A program made the translations under genes and the position numbers. The notes under the pieces were generated by a model. The model was not told where the DNA came from. It worked only from the letters and a program-made list of their open reading frames with translations, and searched no databases. A stretch of 64,000 nucleotides of DNA from positions 124,001 through 188,000 of the forward strand of contig JAJEAD010000011.1 in NCBI GenBank assembly GCA_022824305.1. Direction: 5' to 3'. Below are positions 43,884-53,674 of the stretch, piece after piece. This DNA comes from Gammaproteobacteria bacterium (GTDB lineage Bacteria; Pseudomonadota; Gammaproteobacteria; HK1). Each line of letters starts with the position of its first letter. The first letter of the stretch is position 1.

Positions 43884-44828
43884 TCAGTCGGATCTCCCAC
43901 CCGCTGCGCGCCGCGCACGCGCGAGTACCGTCTCGCGGTGCACCACGTAGAGGCCACTGCCGCAGATCAACGCCATCCCGGCGTAGGTGATCGGATCCGG
44001 CCAGTTGCCGAAGAGCACGACCCCCCACATGACCGCCATCGGCAACGCCACGTACTCGAAGGGCGCGAGCACCGCGGGCTGCGCAATTCGGTATGCCTGC
44101 GACATCAGGTAGCCGGCGAACCCGTTGAACACTCCGATGGCGACGAACAGCGCGGCGTCACCGAGCGAGGGAAGCGTCCAGGCACGCAGCAGGAAGGCGA
44201 GGCTCGCACCGTCCTCCGGAGCAAAGCGCCCGTCCCCCGCCACGAGGCCGATGGCCACGCTGGTGGCGATGAAGCCCGCCTGCGCGTAGAAGGAGATGGT
44301 GGAGGCCCGTTCGGTCGTGCCGAGCCGGCGGGTGACAATCTGCATGAGCGCATACGCCGCGGCCGAGAAGAGCGGGAGCAGGGCGATCAGCCGCAGGACG
44401 CCCTCGCCGGGGCGCAGCATCACGATCACCCCCGCGAGCCCGATGCACATTGCCGCCCAACGGCGCGGGCCGACCGTCTCGCGCAACACGAGTGCGGAGA
44501 GCGCGGTGATCAGCAAGGGGGCAACGAAGAAGAGCGAGGTGGCTTCGGCAATCGTCATCGCCGCGAGAGCCAGGTAGAACGTGCTGTTGGCAGCGACGAG
44601 GAGCGCACAGCGTGCCAGTTGCAGGCCCGGACGGCGTGTGCGCAAGAGGTGGATGCCGCCTTCGAAGCGCATCACGAAGAGTACGATCGCGATCGCGATG
44701 ACCGAGCGTACCAGGACGATCTCGTGCAGCGGATAGTCGCCGCTCAGCCACTTGATGAGCGCGTCCTGGAGGACGAACAGGGTGACTGCTCCGACGATAC
44801 AGGCTATCCCGGGAAACCTGTGATCCAC
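43884..44828 (-). CDS. EamA-family drug/metabolite exporter
   Basis: A 314-residue membrane protein with ten helices in two EamA modules. The first module has FVLQDALIKWLSG, AEATSLFFVAPLLITALSALVL, and GLAGVIVML; the second begins near AAAYALMQIVTRR. Family members export amino acids, metabolites or drugs. The GTG at 44828 has GGGAGGT 9 bases before it. An intrinsic terminator lies 23 bases upstream of the start on the same strand, which suggests a leader with regulated read-through. Confidence 0.83.
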   Translation of the reverse strand: MDHRFPGIACIVGAVTLFVLQDALIKWLSGDYPLHEIVLVRSVIAIAIVLFVMRFEGGIHLLRTRRPGLQLARCALLVAANSTFYLALAAMTIAEATSLFFVAPLLITALSALVLRETVGPRRWAAMCIGLAGVIVMLRPGEGVLRLIALLPLFSAAAYALMQIVTRRLGTTERASTISFYAQAGFIATSVAIGLVAGDGRFAPEDGASLAFLLRAWTLPSLGDAALFVAIGVFNGFAGYLMSQAYRIAQPAVLAPFEYVALPMAVMWGVVLFGNWPDPITYAGMALICGSGLYVVHRETVLARARRAAGGRSD

Positions 44829-44851
44829 GTTCTCGGAACCTCCCTGTAGAG

Positions 44852-44888
44852 AAAAAGGCAGGGATCAGAGCGTCACTCTCTCCCTGCC
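44852..44888 (-). terminator. Intrinsic terminator just upstream of the EamA gene
   Basis: On the minus strand GGCAGGGA and TCCCTGCC form a perfect 8-base-pair stem around a 16-base loop, followed by TTTTTC. It lies 23 bases before the EamA start and no minus-strand gene precedes it within the gap. This suggests a leader attenuator or a small RNA rather than the end of a protein gene. Confidence 0.6.
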
Positions 44889-45270
44889 CCGACGCTGCCG
44901 GAAACGGAAGCCGGTTGGTGAAAGATCGAGGACCAGGGGCCTCGACGACAAGTATCCCGGAGAGTGGTTCAGGCATGGTCGAAGCGCCCGCTTCGCACTG
45001 GAGCGCGAGGCATCAGAATGGACTGTCCGGCGCCTCGACGCCAGTGCATTCCCATGCACTTCGAACACCGATGGACCGGCCTGGTGCAGACTGCCTGAAT
45101 GCGCCCGAGGCGATGAGCAGGTGATGTGTCCGGGTCCCGGCACGGAGCGTGAGACGACGGTGGCGCTGCCGCCTTGAGTCTCCCATGCCCCGGGCGCGGA
45201 GGCTTCCGGCGAAGGCAAGCCGGGCCGCAACGAATCCACGAGGTGCGGACACCGGCTGCGGGAGGCGCGC

Positions 45271-45276
45271 TATATT
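45271..45276 (+). promoter_or_regulatory. -10 element of boxC with leaderless start
   Basis: TATATT matches the -10 consensus at five of six bases. The predicted transcription start at about 45283-45284 coincides with the GTG of boxC at 45284. No ribosome site precedes the GTG. The -35 is weak (CGGACA at 19 bases). Confidence 0.45.
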
Positions 45277-45283
45277 CCGGTCG

Positions 45284-46930
45284 GTGATAGACGTCCGCAC
45301 CCATCCCGACCGCTACCGCCACTGGCGCCTGCGCATCGAGGACCGCATCGCCGCCCTGTACCTCGACGTTGACGAGGCGGGCGGACTCGATCCGGGCTAC
45401 GCGCTCAAGCTCAACTCCTACGACCTCGGGGTCGACATCGAGCTCGCCGACGCGGTGCAGCGACTGCGCTTCGAGCATCCCGAGGTGGCGGCGGTGGTCA
45501 TCCGCTCCGGGAAGGAGCGCGTGTTCTGCGCGGGAGCAAACATCCGCATGCTGGGTGCGGCTTCCCACGCGCAGAAGGTCGCCTTCTGCAAGTTCACCAA
45601 CGAGACCCGTTGCGCGATCGAGGACGCGAGCGCCCGCTCGGGACAGCGCTACCTGTGCGCGATTCGGGGGAGCGCGGCGGGGGGCGGATACGAGCTCGCG
45701 CTCGCCGCGGACTGGATCCTGCTCGTCGACGACGGGGCGAGCGCGGTGTCGCTGCCCGAGGTACCCGCTCTCGGCGTGCTGCCGGGAACCGGGGGACTGG
45801 TGCGCGTCGTCGACAAGCGCAAGGTCCGCCGCGACCGCGCCGACTTCTTCTCGACCACGGAGGAAGGCATGCGAGGGAAGCGCGCGCTGGAGTGGGGCCT
45901 GGTGGACGAGGTGGCGCCCGCGTCGCGCTTCGAGACCGCGCTCCAACATCGCGCCCGGGCCCTCGCGGCGGCGAGCGACCGACCGCCCGAATCCCCCGGC
46001 ATCCGCCTCGGCCCGGTCGAGCGCCGCATCGAGGGAGAGCGCATCGCGTACGCGCACGTCGAGGCGGAGATTCAGCGGAAAGCTCGCACCTGCCGGATCC
46101 TGATTCGGGGACCGGTCCGGCCGCCGCCCGCCAGCCTCCCGGCCCTGGTCGAAGCGGGTGATGCGTTCTGGCCGCTCGCGCTTGCACGGGAGATCGACGA
46201 CCTCGTCCTGCACCTGCGCCACAACGAAGCCGAGATCGGCACCCTGGTGGTATCGAGTCGAGGGGCGCTGGACGCCGTAGCCGCCCACGATGCCTTCCTC
46301 TTTGCGCACCGCGACCACTGGCTCGTCCGCGAGGTCCTGCTCCTCTGGCGGCGCCTGCTGAAGCGCATCGAGCTCACCTCCCGCAGCTTCGTCGCGCTCG
46401 TGGAGCCGGCGAGCTGCTTCGCCGGCTTTCTTCTCGAGACGGTGCTCGCCGCCGACCGCAGCTACATGCTGGATGGCGCCGGGGAAGACGACGCCGAGCC
46501 GGCGCGCCTGCGCGTCGGTGAGTCCAACTTCGAGTGCTTCCCCGGCCTCAACGGCCTCTCCCGCCTCGCCTCGCGCTGCCTCGACGACGAGTCGGCGCTC
46601 GACCGGGTGCGCCTTCGGGCCGGGCACGACCTCGAGGCGTCGGAGGCGGAAGCGCATCGCCTCGTCACCTTCATACCCGACGAGATCGACTGGGAAGACG
46701 AGGTGCGCCTCGCGCTCGAGGAGCGCGCGAGCTTCTCCCCCGACGCGCTCACGGGCATGGAGGCGAGCCTTCGCTGTCCCGGGCCGGAGACCATGGAATC
46801 GCGGATCTTCGGCCGGCTCAGCGCCTGGCAGAACTGGATCTTCCAGCGCCCGAACGCGGTGGGAGAACGCGGCGCCCTCACCCTGTACGGCAGCGGCGCG
46901 CGCGCCGACTTCGACCGCGGTAGGGTCTGA
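45284..46930 (+). CDS. boxC: Benzoyl-CoA-dihydrodiol lyase (2,3-epoxybenzoyl-CoA hydrolase)
   Basis: A 548-residue crotonase-superfamily enzyme of the length and pattern of BoxC. Key stretches are YALKLNSYDLGVDIELADAV, the oxyanion-hole region VIRSGKERVFCAGANIRML, and the later AIRGSAAGGGYELALAADW. BoxC opens the epoxide of benzoyl-CoA and cleaves the ring to an aldehyde acid with release of formate. The box pathway is used for aerobic benzoate growth. The GTG at 45284 appears to be at the transcription start. An MFS gene reads toward it and ends 5 bases from its stop. BoxB lies 1.4 kb beyond on the same strand. Confidence 0.88.
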   Translation: MIDVRTHPDRYRHWRLRIEDRIAALYLDVDEAGGLDPGYALKLNSYDLGVDIELADAVQRLRFEHPEVAAVVIRSGKERVFCAGANIRMLGAASHAQKVAFCKFTNETRCAIEDASARSGQRYLCAIRGSAAGGGYELALAADWILLVDDGASAVSLPEVPALGVLPGTGGLVRVVDKRKVRRDRADFFSTTEEGMRGKRALEWGLVDEVAPASRFETALQHRARALAAASDRPPESPGIRLGPVERRIEGERIAYAHVEAEIQRKARTCRILIRGPVRPPPASLPALVEAGDAFWPLALAREIDDLVLHLRHNEAEIGTLVVSSRGALDAVAAHDAFLFAHRDHWLVREVLLLWRRLLKRIELTSRSFVALVEPASCFAGFLLETVLAADRSYMLDGAGEDDAEPARLRVGESNFECFPGLNGLSRLASRCLDDESALDRVRLRAGHDLEASEAEAHRLVTFIPDEIDWEDEVRLALEERASFSPDALTGMEASLRCPGPETMESRIFGRLSAWQNWIFQRPNAVGERGALTLYGSGARADFDRGRV

Positions 46931-46935
46931 ACGCG

Positions 46936-48171
46936 TCAGAGGGCGCTGCGGCGAAGGACGGGCAGGCGCCACAGGCAGAGCGCGCAGCACGCCAGTCCTT
47001 CGATCGCAATCACCCGGATTGCGACATCGGCGCCAAGCCACTCCGCCATCGCGCCGGCATGGAGGATTCCCAGCGGCCCGACCCCGATGCACACCACCAG
47101 CAGTCCCATGATGCGGCTGCGCAGGTGGGCGGGCGCGGCGAGAAAGGTGATCGTGGCCTGCATGGCGGCGAATCCGGCCTCGCCGATCCCGCCGAGGAAG
47201 AGCACCACCAGACACGCGGCATACCACGGCAGGGTGGAGAGGACGAAGATCGCACCGAGCATGCTGATGGTGCCGGCGACGAAGAGGCGCATGTACCACG
47301 CGGGGCGCGCGAGCGCCGTCAGCAGCAGGAGCCCGAGGAACGAGCCCGCTCCCGTCATCGAGCTCAGTATCCCGACCAGGTCCGGCCCGACCATGAGCTT
47401 CGACGATCCGATCACCGGCAGCATGGACAGACAGGAAAAGCCGAAGAAGTTGATGGTGAGGGTGATGACGAGCACCCCCGCCACCGGCTGAATGGCCCGG
47501 GCGTGACGAAACCCTTCGACGAGCGAGGCCAGGAACCCGGGCCGCTCTGCCGGCGCCGGCATCCCCCGGGAAGCGGGCGGGCGCACTCCCGCGACGAGGG
47601 CGAAGGCGGCCGACATGAGCACGATGGCGAGCAGGTAGAAGGCGTGGAGACCGAAGTCGCGCATCAGGAATCCGCTCGTCAGGGGTCCCAGCGACAGGGT
47701 GGCGGTCCCGATGGCGATGTCGAAGCTGAGCGCGGTGGCGGCGCGCCGGGCGCCGGCCATCTCCCCGAGCAGCGTCTTGCGCACCGGGTACTCCGTGGTC
47801 CAGAGCAGGCCGCTGGCGAAGGTTCCGGCCGCGACGTGCCACACCTCGAGCCAGCCCTTCAGGGCGACGAAGGCGAGCACGCCGAGCAGTGCGCAGTAGA
47901 CCCCAATCCCGATCAACAGCAGCCGGCGCCGGTCGATGCGCTCCGCGAGGCCGCCGACCAGCGCCCCGAAGAGCGCGTTGGGCACCCAGTTGCAGGCCGC
48001 GACGACCGCCACGAGGAAGGCCGAGGCGGTCTCCGCGTAGGTGTAGATCCCGAGCGCGAGAATCTCGGTCCAGCGCACGATGCCGATGAACAGGGCGGCG
48101 CACCACAGGTTCGGAATCCCCCGGATCCGGACCAGGCGGCGAATTCGCAGCAGGCCGTGCATCGAGCGCAT
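46936..48171 (-). CDS. MFS transporter
   Basis: A 411-residue 12-helix transporter. The loop GALVGGLAERIDRRRLLLIG between helices 2 and 3 is the MFS signature, and the family-like central loop is rich in Pro and Ala. It resembles the enterobactin/macrolide-type exporters more than aromatic-acid importers, so its substrate is unknown. It is placed between boxC and boxB but on the opposite strand, which breaks any single box transcript. Its start (48171 or 48162) lacks a good ribosome site. Confidence 0.8.
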   Translation of the reverse strand: MRSMHGLLRIRRLVRIRGIPNLWCAALFIGIVRWTEILALGIYTYAETASAFLVAVVAACNWVPNALFGALVGGLAERIDRRRLLLIGIGVYCALLGVLAFVALKGWLEVWHVAAGTFASGLLWTTEYPVRKTLLGEMAGARRAATALSFDIAIGTATLSLGPLTSGFLMRDFGLHAFYLLAIVLMSAAFALVAGVRPPASRGMPAPAERPGFLASLVEGFRHARAIQPVAGVLVITLTINFFGFSCLSMLPVIGSSKLMVGPDLVGILSSMTGAGSFLGLLLLTALARPAWYMRLFVAGTISMLGAIFVLSTLPWYAACLVVLFLGGIGEAGFAAMQATITFLAAPAHLRSRIMGLLVVCIGVGPLGILHAGAMAEWLGADVAIRVIAIEGLACCALCLWRLPVLRRSAL

Positions 48172-48340
48172 GGGAGGGAATCATCCGGTGTTTCGGCCCG
48201 AAGAAGAAATGGTCGATGACCCGTGCGCGAAATCCGGAGTCCACGCTGCACCACGCCCTCCGCGTCCGCTGTCGGACGGGGCGAGGTTGTTGCATGATCG
48301 CTCCCGCCACGGCTTCGGGACCGGATGCAAGGGATCGGAC

Positions 48341-49762
<1,422 letters not shown>

Positions 49763-49790
49763 AGGGCCGACGCCCCAGGGGAAGAACGCA

Positions 49791-51371
49791 ATGCAACTCG
49801 CCCGCGTGGACCGTTCCGTGACCCCGACCGCAATCGATGTGCCGCGGGAGTACAACGCCGCGCTCGAGTTCATCGACGCCAACCTCGATCGAGGAAGGGG
49901 GGAGAAGGTCGCCTTCATCGACGAGTCCGGGCGCTATACGTACCGGCAGCTCGCGGAGCGGGTGAACCGGTCGGGCAACGCGCTGCGGGCGCTGGGCGCG
50001 GGGATGGAGACCCGCGTGTTGATGTGCATGGCCGACGGCATCGACTTCCCGGCCCTGTTCTTCGGGGCGATCAAGGCCGGTTGCATCCCCGTCCCGGTGA
50101 ATACCCTGCTCACCGCGAGCGACTACGCGTATCTGCTGCGGGACTCGCGGGCACGTTTCGCGGTGGTGAGCGCGAGCCTGCTGGATCGCTTCGAGCCCGC
50201 CCTCGCCGGCCAGCCTCACCTCGAGCGGGTGGTGGTGGCGGGCGAAGACGCGCACGGGCATCCGCGCCTTGGCGATCTGCTCGAAGCGGCATCCGACTCG
50301 CTCGACGCCGCGCCCACCACCTGCGACGACGTCGCGTTCTGGCTCTACACCTCGGGATCCACCGGCTCGCCGAAGGGCTCCATGCACCTGCACCGCCACC
50401 TGATCGCGACCGCGGAGCACTACGGGGTGGCGACGCTTGGAATCCGCGAAGACGACATCGTCTACTCCGCCGCCAAGCTCTTCTTCGCCTACGGGCTCGG
50501 CAACGCGATGACCTTTCCCTTCCAAGTCGGGGCGACCACGGTGGTGCTCGCGGGACGCCCCACTCCGGACGCGGTCATGGCGCTGATGCGCGCCCACCGG
50601 CCCACCATCTTCTATGGCGTGCCCACGCTGTACGGCGCGCTGCTCGCCGATCCGTCCAACGACCGCGGAAACGCTTCCCCGGCGCTGCGCCTCGCGGTCT
50701 CCGCCGGGGAGGCGCTGCCGGCGGAGATCGGCCGCGCCTTCGAGCAGCGCTTCGGCGCGCCCGTCCTCGACGGGCTCGGCTCCACCGAGATGCTCCACAT
50801 CTTCCTCTCCAACCGGGAGGAGGACCTGCGCTACGGCACCACGGGAAGAGCGGTACCGGGCTATGAGCTCGAGGTCCTCACCGAGAGCGGCGAGCCGGCG
50901 GCGACGGACGAACTGGGGGAGCTGTGGGTGCGCGGCGACTCATCCGCGGTCGCGTACTGGAACCAGCGTGACAAGTCGCGGGCCACCTTCCATGGGAGCT
51001 GGACCCGCACCGGGGACAAGTACACGGTGGACGCCGACGGCTACTACCATTACGCCGGGCGCACCGACGACATGCTCAAGGTCGGCGGGCAGTGGGTGTC
51101 GCCCTTCGAGGTGGAGTCCGCGCTGCTCGCCCATCCCGGCGTCCTCGAAGCCGCGGTGGTCGGGCGGGACGACGAGCAGGGACTCGTCAAGCCCCGGGCC
51201 TTTGTGGTGCTCCGGGAAGGAAGCGAAGCCGGCGACGCGCTCGCGGATGAGCTCAAGGAGTTCGTGAAGGGTCGAATCGCGCCCTTCAAGTACCCGCGCT
51301 GGATCGAGTTCGCCGAGAGTCTGCCGAAGACGGCCACCGGGAAGATCCAGCGCTTCAGGCTCCGGGGCTGA
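49791..51371 (+). CDS. bclA: Benzoate-CoA ligase
   Basis: A 526-residue AMP-forming acyl-CoA ligase. The AMP-binding motif is LYTSGSTGSPKGSMH, then GLGSTEMLHIF, the hinge TRTGDKYTVDADGYYHYAGRTDDMLKVGG, and the C-terminal Lys in KTATGKIQRFRL. Its order and immediate neighbour boxB, and the overall pattern, match BclA/BadA-type benzoate ligases. It activates benzoate to benzoyl-CoA. GGGGAAGAACGCA precedes the ATG at 49791. Related aryl-CoA ligases cannot be fully excluded. Confidence 0.87.
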   Translation: MQLARVDRSVTPTAIDVPREYNAALEFIDANLDRGRGEKVAFIDESGRYTYRQLAERVNRSGNALRALGAGMETRVLMCMADGIDFPALFFGAIKAGCIPVPVNTLLTASDYAYLLRDSRARFAVVSASLLDRFEPALAGQPHLERVVVAGEDAHGHPRLGDLLEAASDSLDAAPTTCDDVAFWLYTSGSTGSPKGSMHLHRHLIATAEHYGVATLGIREDDIVYSAAKLFFAYGLGNAMTFPFQVGATTVVLAGRPTPDAVMALMRAHRPTIFYGVPTLYGALLADPSNDRGNASPALRLAVSAGEALPAEIGRAFEQRFGAPVLDGLGSTEMLHIFLSNREEDLRYGTTGRAVPGYELEVLTESGEPAATDELGELWVRGDSSAVAYWNQRDKSRATFHGSWTRTGDKYTVDADGYYHYAGRTDDMLKVGGQWVSPFEVESALLAHPGVLEAAVVGRDDEQGLVKPRAFVVLREGSEAGDALADELKEFVKGRIAPFKYPRWIEFAESLPKTATGKIQRFRLRG

Positions 51372-51387
51372 CGGAGGGGAGGAAGGC

Positions 51388-52842
51388 ATGACAGGTCCCA
51401 ACCACCTGAGCGATCTCCAGGCGATCATCGAGGACCTCGACACGATGGGCCGCCTGGTGCGGGTGAGCTCCGAGGTGGACCCGGAGCTCGAGCTTGCCGG
51501 CATCGCGGCCCGCCTGGAAGGCGGACCCCGGGCGGTGCTCTTCGAGAACGTGAAGGGCCACGACGCCCCCGTGCTCACCGGGCTCTACTGGTCCAGGGAG
51601 CTGCTCGGCCGCCTCATGCGCCGCGAGGAGCGCGACCTCCCCGAGTACGTCTCCGGGTGCATCCGGTCCTGGCAGCAGGCGCCGGTGGACCCGGTGATGG
51701 TGGAGCACGGACCGATACTCGACGGCAACCGCGGCGAGGTGGACCTCTACCAGCTACCGGTTCCCGTGCACGCGGAACAGGACGGCGGCCCCTACTTCGA
51801 CGCCGGGGTGGTGATCGCCCGCGACCCCGAGACCGGAGTACGCAACGCCTCCATCCAGCGCTTCATGGTGACCGGCAAGGACCGGATGCACATCAACATC
51901 GACGCCGGCCGGCACCTCGAGCTCTACCTCGAGAAGGCGAAGGCGCGCGGAGAGAACCTGCGCTTCTCCATCAACTGCGGGGTGGGACCGGGCCTGCACT
52001 TCGCCGCCGCCACACCGGCCGAGGCGGCCCCGGCCGAGACCGACGAGCTCGGCATCGCGAGCGTCTTTCACGAGGCCCCCCTGGAGCTGGTGGAAGGCCG
52101 CACCCTGCCCGTGCACATCGTCGCCAACGCCATGTACGCGCTCGAGTGCGAGATCGTTCCCGGCGAGGTCGCCGACGAAGGCCCCTTCGCCGAGGTCACC
52201 GGATACTACGCCAGGGTCGCCCCGCGACCGGTGGTGCACGTGCGCGAGATCCACCGCCGCCCGAACGCCGTGTTCCAGACCATCCTCTCGGGCGTCGAGG
52301 TCTGGAACTCGGTCGGGCTGCTCGGGGAAGCCAACGTGCTCGCCCTGCTCGAGCGACAGGTTCCGGGCGTGGAGGACGTGTACTTCAGCCACGGCGGCTG
52401 CGGCTTCTATCACGCGATCGTGCAGATCGCGCAGAAGCGCGCGGGCTGGTCGAAGCAGGCGATCATGGCCGCGTTCGCAGCCTTCCCTCCGCTCAAGATG
52501 GTCACCGTGGTCGACAGCGACGTGGACATCCGCAATCCGAGCGACGTCGAGTGGGCCATGACCACCCGCCTCGACCCGAAGCAGGGGATCGTCACCATCG
52601 ACAACGTGTTCGGGCACGGCCTCAATCCGAGCTTTCCCGACTACATCGGAACGAAGGTGGGGTTCGACTGCTGCCGGCCCTTCCCCTTCACCCCCGAGTA
52701 CGACCGCGCCGCCTACCGGCCGGTGTCGCTGGACGGCGTGACGATGCAGGTTCCCGAGATCTCGGCGCCGGGCGCTCCTCCGGTCCCCCCGTCCGTCGGG
52801 CCCCCGCGAAAACGGAGCCGAAAGCCGCGCCGGCGCAAGTAA
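51388..52842 (+). CDS. UbiD-family decarboxylase
   Basis: A 484-residue prenylated-FMN-dependent decarboxylase homologue. It has LSDLQAIIEDLDTMGRLVRV, DPELELAGIAARLEGGP, the ELPVPVHAEQDGGPYFDAGV-like central stretch and RFMVTGKDRMHINI. Glu/Asp and Arg of the cofactor site are likely within VTGYYARVAPRP and VYFSHGGCGFYHA. The C-terminus is Pro/Arg/Lys-rich (residues 460-484). It begins 16 bases after bclA, with a strong ribosome site, so it is probably in the same operon. UbiD enzymes remove carboxyl groups from aromatic acids, including phthaloyl-CoA. No ubiX gene is nearby. Confidence 0.82.
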   Translation: MTGPNHLSDLQAIIEDLDTMGRLVRVSSEVDPELELAGIAARLEGGPRAVLFENVKGHDAPVLTGLYWSRELLGRLMRREERDLPEYVSGCIRSWQQAPVDPVMVEHGPILDGNRGEVDLYQLPVPVHAEQDGGPYFDAGVVIARDPETGVRNASIQRFMVTGKDRMHINIDAGRHLELYLEKAKARGENLRFSINCGVGPGLHFAAATPAEAAPAETDELGIASVFHEAPLELVEGRTLPVHIVANAMYALECEIVPGEVADEGPFAEVTGYYARVAPRPVVHVREIHRRPNAVFQTILSGVEVWNSVGLLGEANVLALLERQVPGVEDVYFSHGGCGFYHAIVQIAQKRAGWSKQAIMAAFAAFPPLKMVTVVDSDVDIRNPSDVEWAMTTRLDPKQGIVTIDNVFGHGLNPSFPDYIGTKVGFDCCRPFPFTPEYDRAAYRPVSLDGVTMQVPEISAPGAPPVPPSVGPPRKRSRKPRRRK

Positions 52843-52912
52843 GCGGCCGCCTCCTTCGCCAAACGGAAGCGGCCCGGGCACGCTCGGGTCGCGAGATCGT
52901 CGAGTGGAGCGA

Positions 52913-53665
52913 CTACCAGCCGCTCTCGATCGACCACTGCGTGGGCAGCCCCGCGTGCTTCCACGCCTTGAGGCCGCCGCGATACCAGTGGACGTTCGTG
53001 TAGCCGATAAGGCTCGCCCGAAGCGCCGCGTTGTAGGAGGCCCAGCACTCCACGCCCTGGCAGAAGAAGACGATCGGGAGCGACCGGTTTCCCAGCGTCA
53101 GCTCCTCGAGCTTCGTCGCGAGCCGGTCGTTGCTCGTCCTGGAGAATCCGGCTCCCCGCAGCCACCACGCGCCCACCACGGTCTGGTGGCTCGCCTGGGA
53201 GAGCACGTCGATGAGCAGCGGCGGCTCCGGACCGATCATGCGCCGAAGCAGCTCCCGGGTCGTGATGGTGGCAGCCCTGGGGTGCTTCGCGGGAGTGGGG
53301 GCGTGCAGCTTGCCGGAGCGAAAGTCGATGGTCGCCTCGACGTTCCAGTCCCGGTCCTCTTCGCCGTAGAACTCCCGGGCGAGCGAGGCACTGCGCAGCG
53401 TCGCCTCGATTTCGGCCACCGACACCACCGACCCCGCGAAGGAGGAGATGCCGTCCGTGTCCTGGGCCGGGGCGTGCGCACACCACAGGCACAGGGCAAC
53501 GCCCCCCAGGACGGACCGGATTGAAACGCTGTTAATCCGGCGTCCGCGCCCCGCGCCCCGCCCCGCTCCGGTCCGGAAACGCCGGCAAGGGTCCGCAGCA
53601 CGAAGCGTCGGGGTCCCGGAGCGGATCGAAGTCTGTCCGCCCCGGGAATCGACGATGTCGCGCAC
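52913..53665 (-). CDS. Exported rhodanese-like protein with CxxxxCW motif
   Basis: A 250-residue protein. A ~45-residue N-terminal tail is followed by a signal-like hydrophobic stretch (SVLGGVALCLWCAHAPAQD) and a mature domain. That domain has LLIDVLSQASHQTVVGAWWLRG and the active-site loop IVFFCQGVECWASYNAALRA, a CxxxxCW pattern like those of rhodanese-like proteins linked to PQQ-dependent catabolism. It probably acts in the periplasm. The GTG at 53665 follows the trpB2 stop by 9 bases with a GAGGA, so the long tail may be real. No other start codon gives a clean signal peptide. Confidence 0.62.
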   Translation of the reverse strand: MRDIVDSRGGQTSIRSGTPTLRAADPCRRFRTGAGRGAGRGRRINSVSIRSVLGGVALCLWCAHAPAQDTDGISSFAGSVVSVAEIEATLRSASLAREFYGEEDRDWNVEATIDFRSGKLHAPTPAKHPRAATITTRELLRRMIGPEPPLLIDVLSQASHQTVVGAWWLRGAGFSRTSNDRLATKLEELTLGNRSLPIVFFCQGVECWASYNAALRASLIGYTNVHWYRGGLKAWKHAGLPTQWSIESGW

Positions 53666-53674
53666 CGGGAATCC

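Larger units (their letters stand above)
44829..45283. other. Divergent intergenic region between EamA and boxC
   Basis: A 455-base gap. It holds the EamA-leader terminator, the hairpin or operator palindrome AGTGCAT-TCCC-ATGCACT (45043-45060) and the boxC -10. Open frames within it have no conserved look. No tRNA-like or riboswitch structure was recognised. Confidence 0.45.

Noticed and set aside
44865-45239. 124-codon minus-strand frame in the EamA leader as a leader peptide
   Set aside because: No amino acid is strongly enriched, no ribosome site is evident and the frame covers the terminator stem. It does not look like an attenuation peptide.
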